From NCBI GenBank assembly GCA_035610365.1, contig CM069432.1:265667177-265731176 (forward strand): a stretch of DNA of 64,000 nt, written 5' to 3'. A model generated the notes under the pieces. The model made no database searches. It had not been told where the DNA came from and saw nothing but the letters and a program-made list of their open reading frames with translations. Below are positions 20,943 to 32,607 of the stretch, in pieces. The stretch is from Aquatica leii (lineage: Eukaryota; Arthropoda; Insecta; Coleoptera; Lampyridae). The translations under genes were made by a program, and so were the position numbers. Numbering within the stretch: the first letter of the stretch is position 1; each line of letters opens with the position of its first letter.

Positions 20943-22618
20943 CCCAGCAAACACAGATGGACTTAAATTACTGTTGAATTGCCATTAAATTACGGTAATT
21001 TAAGTAGTAATTTAAACAGTAAAAAGGGCGCCATTAAGCAACTACTTAAACTACCAAAAATTCATTGACTTCTAAATTACTAATAAGCTACCATTAAAAT
21101 ACTGTTGTTATATTACCATTGAATTACTGTTAAACTACTGTTTTGAACTACTAGCAAAACTATTAAATTATTATTAAAACCACTAATAAAAAAATAGTTT
21201 TTTTAGTTAATTATTTTTTTTATTCCGTTTACAGAATTTGACGCACATGATTGATAAATTGTGGGATTTTTTAAAAATTAGAATTTAATTTAAATACTTA
21301 CCTGGGGTTTGATCCCACGAACATCAGGAAAATCCCTTGCAACCTAAACGTGTTAACTACTACTCTACCTGACCTAATACTATAAATGCTAACTACACGT
21401 TATATATTATGTTGATGATGATGATGATACAAAATCGAGTAACTTATTCGTAATTTAATACTTTCAACGTGAACCATTAAATATTTCACATGACAATCAG
21501 ACTGATGATGAATTACTCCTATATATACATTTGCATCGCTACGTATTAATTATGCTCTTGTTGTTTTTGTTATTCTGTAATCAGGATAATTCATGTCTTA
21601 GTTGCTTGAAGTGGTTTATATAAACCGAATATTTTTGGAACGGCAGGTACATAATTTCATGCAATATTGATATTCTTGTATCATAAGTTATAATATTTAC
21701 TTTTGTTTTATATTTATATTGCGTTACTGGATCCCGCAGATTGACCAATGCTATTTGACTTTCCAATATTAATATTTTCGTAAACTGTACGAAATCTTTT
21801 TAGTTGTCGATAATAATTGCCACGTTCCTTCTTTCTATGCATTCTTCAAGCAATTGTTTGATAGCAGATCTAACTGTTTGGCAAATATAACGACTATTTT
21901 TAAAATAATTTAGCTTAACATTTATATAGCAACTCTATTACTACTGACTATTAATTTACCTTGTATTTTAACGGACATTCAATTACCATTAAACTCCCCA
22001 ACCTAATTCTGGAATTACGACTAAGTTACTGAGTAAACTATTCAAGCTACCAATCATTACATTACTCTTAAATTACTTTTGAATTGCTGGGTAGTATAAT
22101 GGTAACTCAATTACCGGTAAACTACAACGTTCAATTTTTTAATTACTCTTAAGTTACTGCTTAAACTATTTTTAAGCTACCCACCATTACATTACTCCTT
22201 AATTACTTTCTAATTACTGTGGGGTATAACGGTAACTCAATTACCGTTAAACTACAACGTTCAATTTTTTAATTACTCTTAAGTTACTGGTTATACTATT
22301 CTTAAGCTACGCACCATTACATTACTCCTTAATTACTTTCTAATTACCGGGTAGTATAATGGTGACTCTATTACCATTAAACTACAACGTTTACTTTTTT
22401 AATTACTATTAAGTTACTAATTAAATTACTTTTATGCTACCACAATACTGAAATACTTCTAAACTACTTCGTACACTACTTTTAAACTAGTAACCATTTA
22501 AATTACTGCTAAACGTCACCTTAGACTACTCTTAAATTACGAAAAAAGTTAAATTACTTATAAATGACTTTTCAATACCCAATAAACTACTAAATTAATC
22601 TACCTTGTGTTTGCTGGG
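20943..22618. mobile_element. TIR-bounded non-coding repeat element, 1.68 kb
   Basis: A perfect 13-bp terminal inverted repeat, CCCAGCAAACACA at 20943-20955 and its complement at 22606-22618, bounds a strongly AT-rich unit. The outer thirds consist of short degenerate units built around AATTAC and TTAAACTAC. The middle (about 21240-21900) is unlike the rest. There is no open frame of note. This looks like a large non-autonomous DNA transposon; the superfamily is not clear and no target duplication stands out. Confidence 0.65.
22101..22490. repeat. 130-bp tandem repeat, three units
   Basis: Units begin at 22101, 22231 and 22361 with GGTAACTCAATTACC or close variants followed by AAACTACAACGTT. 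The spacing is exactly 130 bp. The array lies inside the TIR element. Confidence 0.8.
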
Positions 22619-23259
22619 CTGTGTGTAACGATGTACCCACGATAACTGTCGAACCAAAAGTCGTAGTTGAAATTTGGTATAAAGCTGGCTTTTTATATTC
22701 TCTCGGTTCTATCAAAAGATAGGTCTAATGAAGAAACCGGAAGGTGGGTGTATCCGCCATTTTTAACAGTTTTTTTCTATATAATTTTGCACGTATGTAA
22801 ATTATTTTTACAACTTCTTATAGAGATAATTCTTCCTAACAATTCTGCTTGCGACGATTTTTTTTAGAAAAAAAAATTGATTTACGAATGGGTAAAGCAA
22901 AGTTACGTGAAAATTCTCGTAACAAAATTTGGCGCCTAACGTGGGGCCAAACCGGACAATTGAAAAACTGGATAGTAGCGAATGTACTCAGCCAATTTAG
23001 GTCTCATATGACGTGAAAGAAGTAACGTCTTTTTAATTTCAATACCTCGTGCGATATTATTTAATGCAACTTTTCACGAGGCTCTATATGAATGCAACTG
23101 GATTAAGTTTACGTGTATTACACCATTTCTTGTAATGAAATCCAAGTTTTAAAATTTTAAGATTTCCTTGTTTGCAGGAAGTTCGGAATTCCTTTCAAGT
23201 AGATATATCTATTGACAAGCTATTTGTTATCTATCGAAGAAATCAATGACATTACGAAT
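22619..23259 (+). other. Possible LTR end and primer-binding site of a Gypsy relic
   Basis: CTCGTAACA near 22921 followed a few bases later by TGGCGCCTAACGTGGGGC resembles an LTR end next to a lysine-tRNA-type primer-binding site. It may belong to the Mag-like element whose gag and integrase lie downstream. No other coding signal. Confidence 0.35.
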
Positions 23260-23282
23260 AATGTTTCACACTGCCCTCTGTT

Positions 23283-23880
23283 ATTAGTCTTGTGAGTTTT
23301 CTTAATCTTAGTCGACTTATGCTCGATACTGCAGTTTTAGTGTTTATTTGTGGCACTGTACGGAAGAATTGTGTGGGCTTCATCCTTGCAGAGTTTTTTC
23401 ATAGTTGGTTTTGTTCCGCTCCTACTTCGCTGCGGATTATTTCTTTTCCGGTATCGTATGAGATTCCGAAAGCTGGTTCAGGCCCGATATATGACCCTAC
23501 TGTGCCTTTTTTAGCTAGTGCCTCCGTCATTAGGTTTTTCTTTACACCCTGATCATTTGGTATCTAGATTAGCTGCTCTTGTTGGCAAGTATCCAATGTT
23601 TCCAGACTTTTTATGCATACCATAATCAGTTTGGATTTTGTTACTGGGGACTTCAGCGCCAGTGTGCTGCTTGACTGTCGGACATGATCAATATCGGACC
23701 GTTTGTGTATGATCTCAAGTCGATAATGTTCCTGACAAGCGGATGCATATTTACATGGCAGCGAAATTTGCTTCCTATGGAGCCTGCTTCCATATATCTC
23801 GACACCGGCACCGTTGCTATTTTTGGCCTCATTTGTGTACCACACATAGTTCTTTTAACCGCGCCATGTTTCTTGTCCAC
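23283..23880 (-). pseudogene. Non-LTR retrotransposon RNase H fragment
   Basis: The minus strand reads an RNase H domain of the kind at the end of some LINE pol proteins: YTNEAKNSNGAGVEIYGSRL, then PILIMSDSQAA, then LALKSPVTKSKLIMVCIKSL, then EALAKKGTVGSYIGPEPAFG. It is spread over several frames with stops. The RT domain is not present here. Confidence 0.7.
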
Positions 23881-24148
23881 TGGTCTCGTGACGGTATTAT
23901 CACAAACTTAAATTCATTTAAAATGTGATAATCTTTTGTAATCGGATTTTATAGTTAGAAGTTTGTTCACGTTTTAAATGTTCCGGTAGTTGACGTGTGT
24001 TCATTTCTCTGGATCTTGTATGCTGCTTGTTTTCCTTCCATCATTACAATGGAGTGTAATAGTGAAAATGTAAGTAGTGCTTCTATGGCTGCGTAGTTCT
24101 CATTGTTCTCTATATTAGCAGACATGCCAATGTCAGTACTTTGACCAA

Positions 24149-24197
24149 CGGGGACCCACAAAAAAGGTGTTCTCACTACCTCTTTTGTGGGTCCCCG
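24149..24197. repeat. Perfect 15-bp hairpin
   Basis: CGGGGACCCACAAAA at 24149-24163 is exactly complementary to 24183-24197, leaving a 19-base loop. No surrounding gene explains it. Confidence 0.8.
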
Positions 24198-25740
24198 CCA
24201 GCGATCTTGGCTACTGCAGTGCTACTGTACAAAGTAGATGTTACCGTACAATTCCTGAGCATTGAAATAACCCAGTTTTCCACTAGAAGTGTGATGCTTT
24301 TTTCTTCATTGCCTTTGCAATGGAAATGTAAGTAGTATTGTCAACCGCTCTTTTAATACTAAAAAAAAAGCATCTAATGCGATTTTATTGTATTGGATTG
24401 CATTTTGCATTTGCTTAGTAGTTGATAAATTGCCCAGATAGCATGTAAACTTACAGCAAGTTTGCTTTCAGCTTGCTTTTTCCTTTCCAAGTTTACGAAT
24501 CTTGCAGCAAATTTACAGCAATATTGGTAATATTGGCAACGATATTGATTGATTGATTTTTTCTTTACTAAATCAGTAAAATTTTTTCTTTATAAAAAAA
24601 ACAGTCATAGTCAAAGGCAAAATAACATTAACTGTCGTATATAAGCTTATATACAACGCATATTTTCGTTCTTAAATTAATTAAAAGGGAGTAGTAAACG
24701 TTACTACTTGTGACGAAGAATTGTTGGATTGGTAAGTTTTTGTGCTCATATTTTACTGTTTTGCGATTCATTATTATCATATATCGACTGCGTAGTATGT
24801 AGTTGATCGAATAATATCTATATTCAAATTAAAATCAATCATCTATACAGTTTGTTAGCAATTGAGTATAATCAATTGTATGGTGTGTTGCCTGAACGAA
24901 TGGGCTTACCTTGATATTATAGCTGTGATATTACTATATTAGTCAACGAATCTACAATCGTTATTTAATCGTTATTGGTTTACTTCTTTCTCTTGTTTTT
25001 TAACTCCTATCCTCTCTTGTTGAGAATAAATACATTATTGTTATATGTTCCTTTAAGTGATCGACAGATTTATACAAGGTCTGTATTGGATTTGGCGCCT
25101 TTTTAATTTATTGTAGGGTTCCCACACCGAGACTTGCCTGCAAAATCAAACTGAGTTACTCGCTTGCCTTTAAAATAGCAGAAAATTATCGTAACACCAT
25201 AATGTGTTAAACAACGTTGAACTTTTAATAAAAAATTCTACCGAATACAGAGTGTTTCTTTTTTTATGGCTATATAAAAAAATAAGTTGGTTATGTTTCC
25301 TCGGAGATGATACGTCGGATAAAAAATTGGAAAATGACAAAGTGTTGTTAGTTTTCGTTAATCTTTTAAAATAAACAGGAAAATTGAAAAAAAAATAGTT
25401 TTTTGGAAAATTTGAAAAATGATAATGAATTTTTGCGATCGGCATGTAGAAATGTTTTGAATAACTCAACTTTTTTTTTAATTTAAGCCACCCTGTATCT
25501 TTTATTGTTTACAAGATCTCCACGCTGTCTATTATTATCTTGGACACGTTGTATAGAAAAATTGGGTTTTTTCCCATTTAGTTTTTTAAAAATTTTCATT
25601 TGTTATGCATAATAAAAGCGTGATCAATTAATTTATTGTACGCTCTAAAGATGTCCGCTGTGACTTTAACGAAATATTGTAAGTTTTTATATTTCTTAAT
25701 ACTGAAGACGCTGACGGAGACTTTTTTGTTTCATACATTT
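24198..25740. other. No recognisable gene
   Basis: AT-rich sequence without coding signal. Around 25085-25120, TTGGCGCCTTTTTAATTTATT loosely resembles the late part of the Gypsy B type LTR, so a diverged LTR relic is possible. Confidence 0.35.
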
Positions 25741-25759
25741 TTTGTAAAATATTCACAGA

Positions 25760-26231
25760 GTTGTTAGCCAAGAATCTTCATCGTTAGAACAATCATTGAC
25801 GTATCACCAGGGGATGTAAATTTGATCCCTAAGTATGGTTCGCAAAACATTGATTTAGCAGTCGATGTGTGGGTTCGTCGCGTTGATGAGTTAGCGAATA
25901 ATTGTCTAACCGTCGACTAGGTATGGCTCGAGGCTGGTATGACACACAAGAACAGTTAACTACGAGTCGGAACACGATTAAAAAGAACTTGATAACGCAG
26001 TTTTCAAAGCCTTTACCGGTTGGAAAACTTCTGCGAGAAGCTGTCTTGTATGAAACGTACGCTGGGCAAGATTTAAGCTTTACTAAACTAGATAAAGTCA
26101 GAGCGCTCAAACTAGTAATTCTTGAGTTGCACCTGGTGGATACTGTAATCAGTGGAATTACTAATGAAAACAGATCTTTTGGGACACTTTACCAATGCTT
26201 TAAGAAGAGATCAATTTTCGAAGGTTACTAA
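25760..26231 (+). pseudogene. Mag-like Gypsy gag (capsid) fragment, Gypsy E
   Basis: The text VWVRRVDELANN, then RLGMARGWYDTQEQLTTS, then KKNLITQFSKPLPVGKLLRE matches the capsid region of insect Mag-like Gypsy gag proteins (pattern W..KVDEL ... L.G.A..WYD ... F). A frameshift lies near 25915. The fragment ends at the stop at 26229-26231. It probably belongs with the integrase at 28555-31000, with the middle lost or replaced. Confidence 0.65.
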
Positions 26232-26239
26232 AGCATGAC

Positions 26240-26939
26240 ACCAAGTTAAACTAGCGGCCAATGACGTTAATGCAATAAGAAAATAAACAAGTGTGAACCC
26301 ATACGTCATTGTGACGCTTACTCTGGGTCGGTCTGCTTATCTGAAATAGAAAGCTAAGGAACGGTACGGTTCTCGGGCGCCAGATTTGTCCGAGGAATTT
26401 ACTCTCCTGCTAGACGATGTTGTCCGGGTAACTGCAGTGAAGATACGGTTGTCCAGGGCTTCTAACGTTCCTAAAAGCGGAGCTAAGCAACGGAAATAAA
26501 AGACGCCTGTAAATAAAATCACTTTATTTTTTAAAAAAACGGTAACGGTACAGTAGTTTCGGCGAGCTAATCGAATGGGCGGAAGCGGCAAAGACAACAA
26601 CCAAGCAATGATTAGCAAGCGTGCGTTCGACAAACGGTCGGTGACGATCCATGCAGAAACAGTATTAACCTCGGATATTCGGCGAACAGACCTGGTTTAG
26701 AGTGGAACCAATAGCCATGCAAAAATCTCTCACAACACGTTGAACCCATTGTTGACGGCATGTTACGCAGGTCCAAGCCCGACACTACGAACACCACGCC
26801 CGGCGAGGAGGGTTAGGGAAAAGTAGACGGGGAGCGGTATCTTCCGGAGGTTCGGTTAATATAATTAAAGCGAGTTACCATTAATTCAACTGCTGCACTA
26901 AGACCCCGGACTCCTCTTCGGATTGAGCTCCAACTGGAA
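26240..26939. other. No recognisable gene
   Basis: GC-richer than its surroundings, with only short open frames on the minus strand that match nothing I know. Confidence 0.35.
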
Positions 26940-26944
26940 CTAAA

Positions 26945-28200
26945 GTTTCAATTCAATTCAATTTCATACATGTTTATTTTGCAATTTCAATTTTTACGGT
27001 TTATATACTTTAATCTTAAGTGGTAACAGAGTTTGCTTAAATAGCCCTGTTGGATCGGTTTTCCACCTCCGAGTTTTTTCTTTGGTTTTAAACTTTTCCA
27101 CTGGGTTGAACATTTCGTTCTAAACTTAATCTAGAATGACATACTTAGGCCGGTTGTGCCTCTTCATGTCATCTCTGGCGTAGTCCCAAAGCCACCGGAT
27201 AAGAGGATTTGGATGGGCCGCGAGGTTTTTATGGAGCACAGCTGCGATTTTCGGGATGTCGAGCTCTTGATGGAGCCGGCCTGTTTGGACGAACCAGGGG
27301 GCGTGTGCAATCATTCTGAGGATCTTGTTTTGGAAGATTTGGATCCTGGTGGTGTGAATTTTGGCAGCGTAGAACCATACTTGTGTTGCGTATGTCGTGG
27401 ATGGGCGGATGATCGTCTTATAGATGAGTAGTTCGTTATCGATGTTGAGGAGGCTGTTGCAGCACAGCATCGGGTATAACTTAACCAGTAGGCAGTTCAA
27501 ACAGGCGAGCTTCTGGGTGATGTGGGATTTCCATAACCATTTTTTGTTCAGAATCGTTGTCTTTGATGTGGTGGTGATTTGTGGGTTCGATGTTTCTTCG
27601 GTTGAAGAGGACGGCGGCGTCAGTCGTCGTACCAGTTGTCTAGCGAGGTGAGAGCCATTTGAAGATTTCTCTCGGCTTGAGCGGGTTAGCGGAATGTTGC
27701 CAAAACGGCGGTATCGTCGACGTAGAAGGTGTACGTGAGACCGTCGATTTTTGGGACGTCTGCGGTGAAGATGTTGTATAGAAGTGGAGAGTAGATCCTT
27801 GAGGAACGCCGGCTTCTATGTGACGTGGAGTGAATTCGGCGTTGCGAAGTTTCGACCATGGAAACGTTGATGCCTAGATAATGCATCTTGTAGAGCAGAC
27901 CGCGATGCCAAACCTTGTCGAACGCTTTTTCGATGTCGATGAAAACGCTCGTTTAGGTTGGTCGTCAGGATGCTTCTGACGTTGCGATGGATGGCGTTCG
28001 TGCGACGGAAGTCTTCGTCGTCTGGATGGTTTGCTCTGAATTGGAGTTCGAGCCTGTCGGCGAAAGCTTCGGCTTTGTCTAGATTCGTGTAGACCAGACC
28101 TCGGGGACCGTGAATAGTTTGGGTGACGGGTACGTTGCCATCTGCGTCTTAGACGGTTTTTCTCGGTGATCTGGTCTCGAATGTGAAGTGGAAGTTGGAC
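26945..28200 (-). pseudogene. Jockey-like non-LTR retrotransposon, 3' part
   Basis: Minus strand, 5' to 3': EKNRLRRRWQRTRHPN and NLDKAEAFADRLELQFRANH (28180-27990), then SPLLYNIFTADVPKIDGLTY with FYVDD as the RT active site (27815-27700). Then NIDNELLIYKTIIRPSTTYA, QIFQNKILRMIAHAPWFVQ and the C-terminal HPNPLIRWLW (27500-27126). The element ends in a tail of AATTG-type repeats near 26945-26960. Part of RT between the blocks is missing and frames shift, so it is dead on arrival or decayed. Confidence 0.85.
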
Positions 28201-28554
28201 TGAAGTTCCTCCGTTGGGGCCCCGGTTTTATAACGGACGGTCCGAAGAGGAAGAACGATTTTAAGCGGGGATAACCAGGGCTCTGATGAGAGAAGCGACT
28301 TTAAGCGGGAATAGCGCCAGCTCTAATGCGCGTTCGGTACTCGGTGGGATTCCCTTCGATTCTTTATTTACAAGCGGAAACGGGTAATTAGTACAATCCT
28401 AATTGCAATAAACTAAATCAGTCTAAGGCCGGGTTTTGCAAACATGGTATAAACATCAGTTAAGTAATACTTAGTATAATTTTAAAATAATGGCATATAA
28501 TTGGTTGGCATAAAACCAACAACAGCAAGCCCTACGTAAACATAATATTACATT

Positions 28555-29287
28555 AAGACTCAGTAAATGAGACGATCCTATCAGCACAATTACAAGATGA
28601 TAGATTAGAATCGATTCGTAAAATATTGAAAACGGGCTTTGAGACATCAGTATTTTCGAGAATATGTGTTGAAAAATAATAAAGTTTATAGGAAGTTGCC
28701 AGGCCCAAGACGAGTATGGGAAGTACCCCCAGACTTTGTCATGATCAAGCAGGCCACTTGTGTATCAACACTACGTCGGATCCAAATGCATTATTATTTT
28801 TCTAAAATGAGACCCTTTGTTACTAAATATATCAAAGTTGTTCTGGTAAGAAACAAGGTAAGTTGCACCCTATTAAAAAGACACCAATACCTTTTCACAC
28901 TTAGACCACGTCTGTCCCTTTGAGACTAATAGACATAATAACAAGTTCTTAGTTGTGTTGGTTGACGCGTTTACAAAACTCGCAATTGTTGAACCGGTCA
29001 GATCCACAAAAGTAAAACCCGTCCTGTTATCTGTCATGTGCCTTTTTGGAGTCTCCACTCGTTTGATAACTGATGGTCTCAATTTCTCCAGATGTTTTGT
29101 GAGACTTATGCAATTCGTCATGTGTTGAATGCAGTAGCCACCCCTAGATCAAACCGGCAATGCGAACGTCACAATAAAACCATTGTCACTATGCTGGCCA
29201 CGACAAGTGTAGAAACTACAGGAGAGCTTTGCGACACTCCTATAAAAAAATTACAGAGTTCGTTAAATACGTCATTTAATAGGGTAT
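28555..29287 (+). pseudogene. Mag-like Gypsy E integrase, part 1
   Basis: Readable pieces: LQDDRLESIRKIL, YVLKNNKVYRKLPGPRRVW, then YFSKMRPFVTKYI (zinc-binding region with lost cysteines). Then comes LVVLVDAFTKLAIVEPVRST with the first core aspartate, and YAIRHVLNAVATPRSNRQCE with the core glutamate. Frameshifts and a deletion around the second aspartate (LITDG) break it. A solo LTR interrupts the frame at 29288. Confidence 0.8.
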
Positions 29288-30525
29288 TGTTACGTGCATA
29301 ATTTTAATAATGTATATTCTTGTTTGAATTAAAGTTACTCTTCCATTTCTCGACGCCATCTACTGAGCATCGTTGGTCCCTTCCGGTCGAGTAAACGAAA
29401 AGTCGTCATTTTACTTTCTCGTCGTTCGGTACATAAATATATGCCTGCTTGAAGTAAACTTAATTTCTTGAAACATCCACGTGTTGTGACACTATGTATA
29501 ATGAAAACATTTATAATTATTTAATTTATTCAACGCAGGGTAAGTGTCTTCTATTCGTTTTCGAATTAAATGTAATTTCCATGTCGTTTCCTTAGCGCCA
29601 CGTGCTACCTCCTAACTGTGTGTTTTCTTGTCTGTACAAGTTTAAACATCGACGATGGAAACGTTCTAAAAGGAAGCAGTGGACCTACGAAAACTGCGAT
29701 ACAAGGGCAGATGCAATTGATATTTCTAGTCGGAGGTAATTGACGTTTAACTAATACCACGTTGGACAAAAGTGCATATGTAACCGAATACGATACGTTT
29801 CGGTTCTCTTACCTTTCATAAATGTTACTTTTTACCTGTTGTAGAGTTTGTAAGTCACCAGGTAGACACGAGAAAAAAACGTTTTTTGAAAGTAAACCTG
29901 GATTTTGGTAAGTCAGTTATTGATTTTAACTATTCGCTGTCGCTACGGTACTGCTAATGAATCATATTTACTAGTCGTCTCGAAACGTTTAAAATAATTT
30001 GCTTCTTATTACTATTAGTCAATTAGTTAAATTGCTATCGCATGCTGATTACGTCAACTGTCAATTATTATTGTTAATGTCATTTACGTACAAAGATTTT
30101 TGTATTTCTTGGCTGTTACACCTATTATTTGAGTGTATTGTGAGTTGCCGATACTTCCGGTGTTTTAGTACCTACGTATACTAATACTCAAACTAAATTT
30201 ACCTACTGTGATATTATCATATTATCTCTAATTTTTATTGATTCTAATTTTAATCTCTAAGTTATTCTTCTAAAGTAAGTACAATTGTTGTTAACTATTT
30301 GGTTTCTTGTTTCAATTCCTCCAGCTTTACGAACCTTAAAAATTTAATACAAACTTTGGGCCTCCTGTGCTGATCTAGCAGGAGCTATATTTGCAAAACG
30401 AAATCTGGCGCCCATTAAAATAAACTTATCACTTGAACCTCCCGTCTCTCCGATAGGTATTGTTTCAATCCTACAGCGACTTGGCCGTGCAGGGTTCGTA
30501 AATTACTAGAAGCTTGTAACAGTAT
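29284..30525 (+). repeat. Solo LTR of the Gypsy B lineage with 4-bp target duplication
   Basis: The LTR proper is 29288-30521, beginning TGTTACGTGCATAA and ending CTTGTAACA, the same termini as the Gypsy B LTRs and similar inside (for example CGACGCCATCTA and TTGGCCGTGCAGG). GTAT flanks both sides (29284-29287 and 30522-30525). It splits the Gypsy E integrase. A solo LTR arises by recombination between the two LTRs of a former full element. Confidence 0.85.
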
Positions 30526-31000
30526 TAATAGCACTTCTGTTAAAACACTTCTTGGTTATCAGACGACGCCAATGGACGAACCTACGTTACAAAATTCCTT
30601 AAAAAGTGTCTTAAATAATTAAGAACGTTACGATAAGGCTTGACGTGAAGCGGAACCATATCAAGTCGGCGATTTGGCGTTGCTAGTCATAACAAGTGAA
30701 CCATGTACAGGACTGAGTAAAAAGCTTAATCCAAAGTTCAAAGGTCTGTTCGGAGTTACCAAAGTACTCTTCAACGATAGGTACGAAATTGAAGATTTAA
30801 GAGAGGGACAGTACAACCAAAAGCGTAGGGTGTAGCTGCCGACAAGGTCAAGCGCTAGATAGCAGTGTAAGTAAAAAAAGGACACGTTCTGAGATTGAGA
30901 ATGTTGCCTGGTTTTGATGTTTACGTGGTTGGTAAACACATAGACAATGAAAACAATGTCCTGGACCTGTACTGTCCGCACATTGTAAGGGTTGAAGTGT
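30526..31000 (+). pseudogene. Mag-like Gypsy E integrase, part 2 (C-terminus)
   Basis: Continues the integrase past the solo LTR: a REAEPYQVGDLALLVITSEP block, then LNPKFKGLFGVTKVLFNDRY and EIEDLREGQYNQ, the typical GPF/Y-like C-terminal module. Stops interrupt it. From 31000 to 31423 no coding sequence follows; this is probably the element's 3' untranslated region. Confidence 0.78.
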
Positions 31001-31427
31001 GCTAACGTGATTATCAGGCGCCGATGCTATGAGGGTGGTATCCCAGGCTTGTTCTGCCTACGTGTCATCTGAGTTGAGGCGTAATATGAATTGCTCGAGA
31101 CATGCAATGTGGGTAGGCGCTAACCGAGGCCTATACTGCCTGCTTAGTGGTTTACATAAAGATCAAAGTAATTAAATAAACAGTTGTTTATTGATCATGA
31201 GAACATTTGAGGCCGATACTGCCTGTTCGTTCTCGAGCTGATGTTTGGGCTTAGATCCATTTACAATTTATTTTCTAGGTGAGCAAAGGATCAAACATCG
31301 ATGATATAGGACATACCATCAGCAGGATGGCCGAGTATACGAAATTCTTTGGCTCGGTTTTGGATACCTAAGACATTTGGTACCGAAACACTTGCGTCAG
31401 TATTTTTCTAACGATTAATTGAATTAT

Positions 31428-31871
31428 TGAAACGTTCGATAAATTATTTACAAATGCAAGAGCCTTCTAGAAGCTGTCTAGAAGATATAGCGAAAAGTAG
31501 GGAACGCTCTAGAAGGATTCGCCGATGTCTATAAATGCCGAAGATGGAAATCGTAGGTCAGTTATTGCCGTAAAGCGAATGCATGCTGTATTAAGAAGAT
31601 TAATCAAGTGTAAATAAATCGTTAGCACGCGTGTGTCTACATAAATATACCGAGAATAATCGTGTACGTGATTTTTAGTGTAAACAAGTGTGAAGCTATT
31701 CGAGGACCTTATCTTATCTTCTTGTAAGTGATATAAATTATAGTGTAAGTGTTTTTATTAAATATTATTAGATTTTATTAGTTCGGTTAATTTAAAAGTG
31801 TACATATTTCTAGAATAAGTAAACGTATTTTTAATCGTTTAAATAAAAAGTTTAATAATAAATACGCAACA
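31428..31871 (+). repeat. 5' LTR of Gypsy A
   Basis: 444 bp, TGAAACGTTC to ACGCAACA. It contains a likely promoter region (CTATAAATGCC at about 31530). The primer-binding site TGGTGTCACGG starts at 31873. Confidence 0.9.
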
Positions 31872-31872
31872 G

Positions 31873-31890
31873 TGGTGTCACGGTGTGAAG
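31873..31890 (+). other. Primer-binding site, Gypsy A
   Basis: TGGTGTCACGGTG, one base after the LTR; TGG pairs with the CCA end of a host tRNA. The same motif follows the Gypsy C LTR at 14472. Confidence 0.65.
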
Positions 31891-32170
31891 GTCGCGATTT
31901 TTATTAGTGTAAATACCATTAAATGATCTAATATCGCTCCCGTAGTTGATTGCGTAAATAACTGTTCGCGATACGCGTGTTTATTTATAAAGTATAAAAT
32001 AGTGTTTATTAAACTTTTTCTTTAACAAGTGCGTGATCGCGATATTAATTAAAGTCGTTTCCGTGGTTTAATATTAACAAGTGGATCGTTATTAAAATTT
32101 TGTGTTATACAAAAACTGCATTTTAAAAAGTAGTGTATTTAAATTTTATATTCGTGTTATATTTAAATTT

Positions 32171-32607
32171 ATGCCGGTGACGCGTTTGCAAGCAGTTAAA
32201 ATGGATGCAAAACTATTTGAATTTCTTGAATCGATAAAAAATGGTCAAGAATCGATGAATAGAAAAATGGAAGAAAATTCTCAGAAGATGGAAGAAAATT
32301 CTAGAAAAATGGAAGAAAAGTTGTTGGAAAATTCTAGAAGTTTAAAAGAAGAAATACGAACGAGCATAGAAAATCAAATTAAAATTGTTCAAGAGGAAAC
32401 CCAAGCAGACATGTTAAACTTGAAAGAAGAAATTTGCGATTCTGTGAATGACATAATAGAAGAGAAGTTAAAAGGAAATTCAAGAACCATAGAAGACAAG
32501 CTAGAGAAAAAAATTGAGAGAAAGAATACAACTGCTTGAAGAAAGAATGACCCAAATGAATTGTCACGGTGAAGGAAGCGTCACGAGTGAAGATTTAATA
32601 ATGGACC
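32171..32607 (+). pseudogene. Gypsy A gag, 5' part
   Basis: The most likely start is MPVTRLQAVKMDAKLFEFLE at 32171, within a longer open frame. It encodes a charged coiled coil with repeated NSRKMEEK-type units and an SLKEEIRTSIENQIKIVQ block. A frameshift near 32515 breaks the frame compared with Gypsy C. At 32608 Gypsy B interrupts it just after LIMD in the other frame. Confidence 0.8.
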
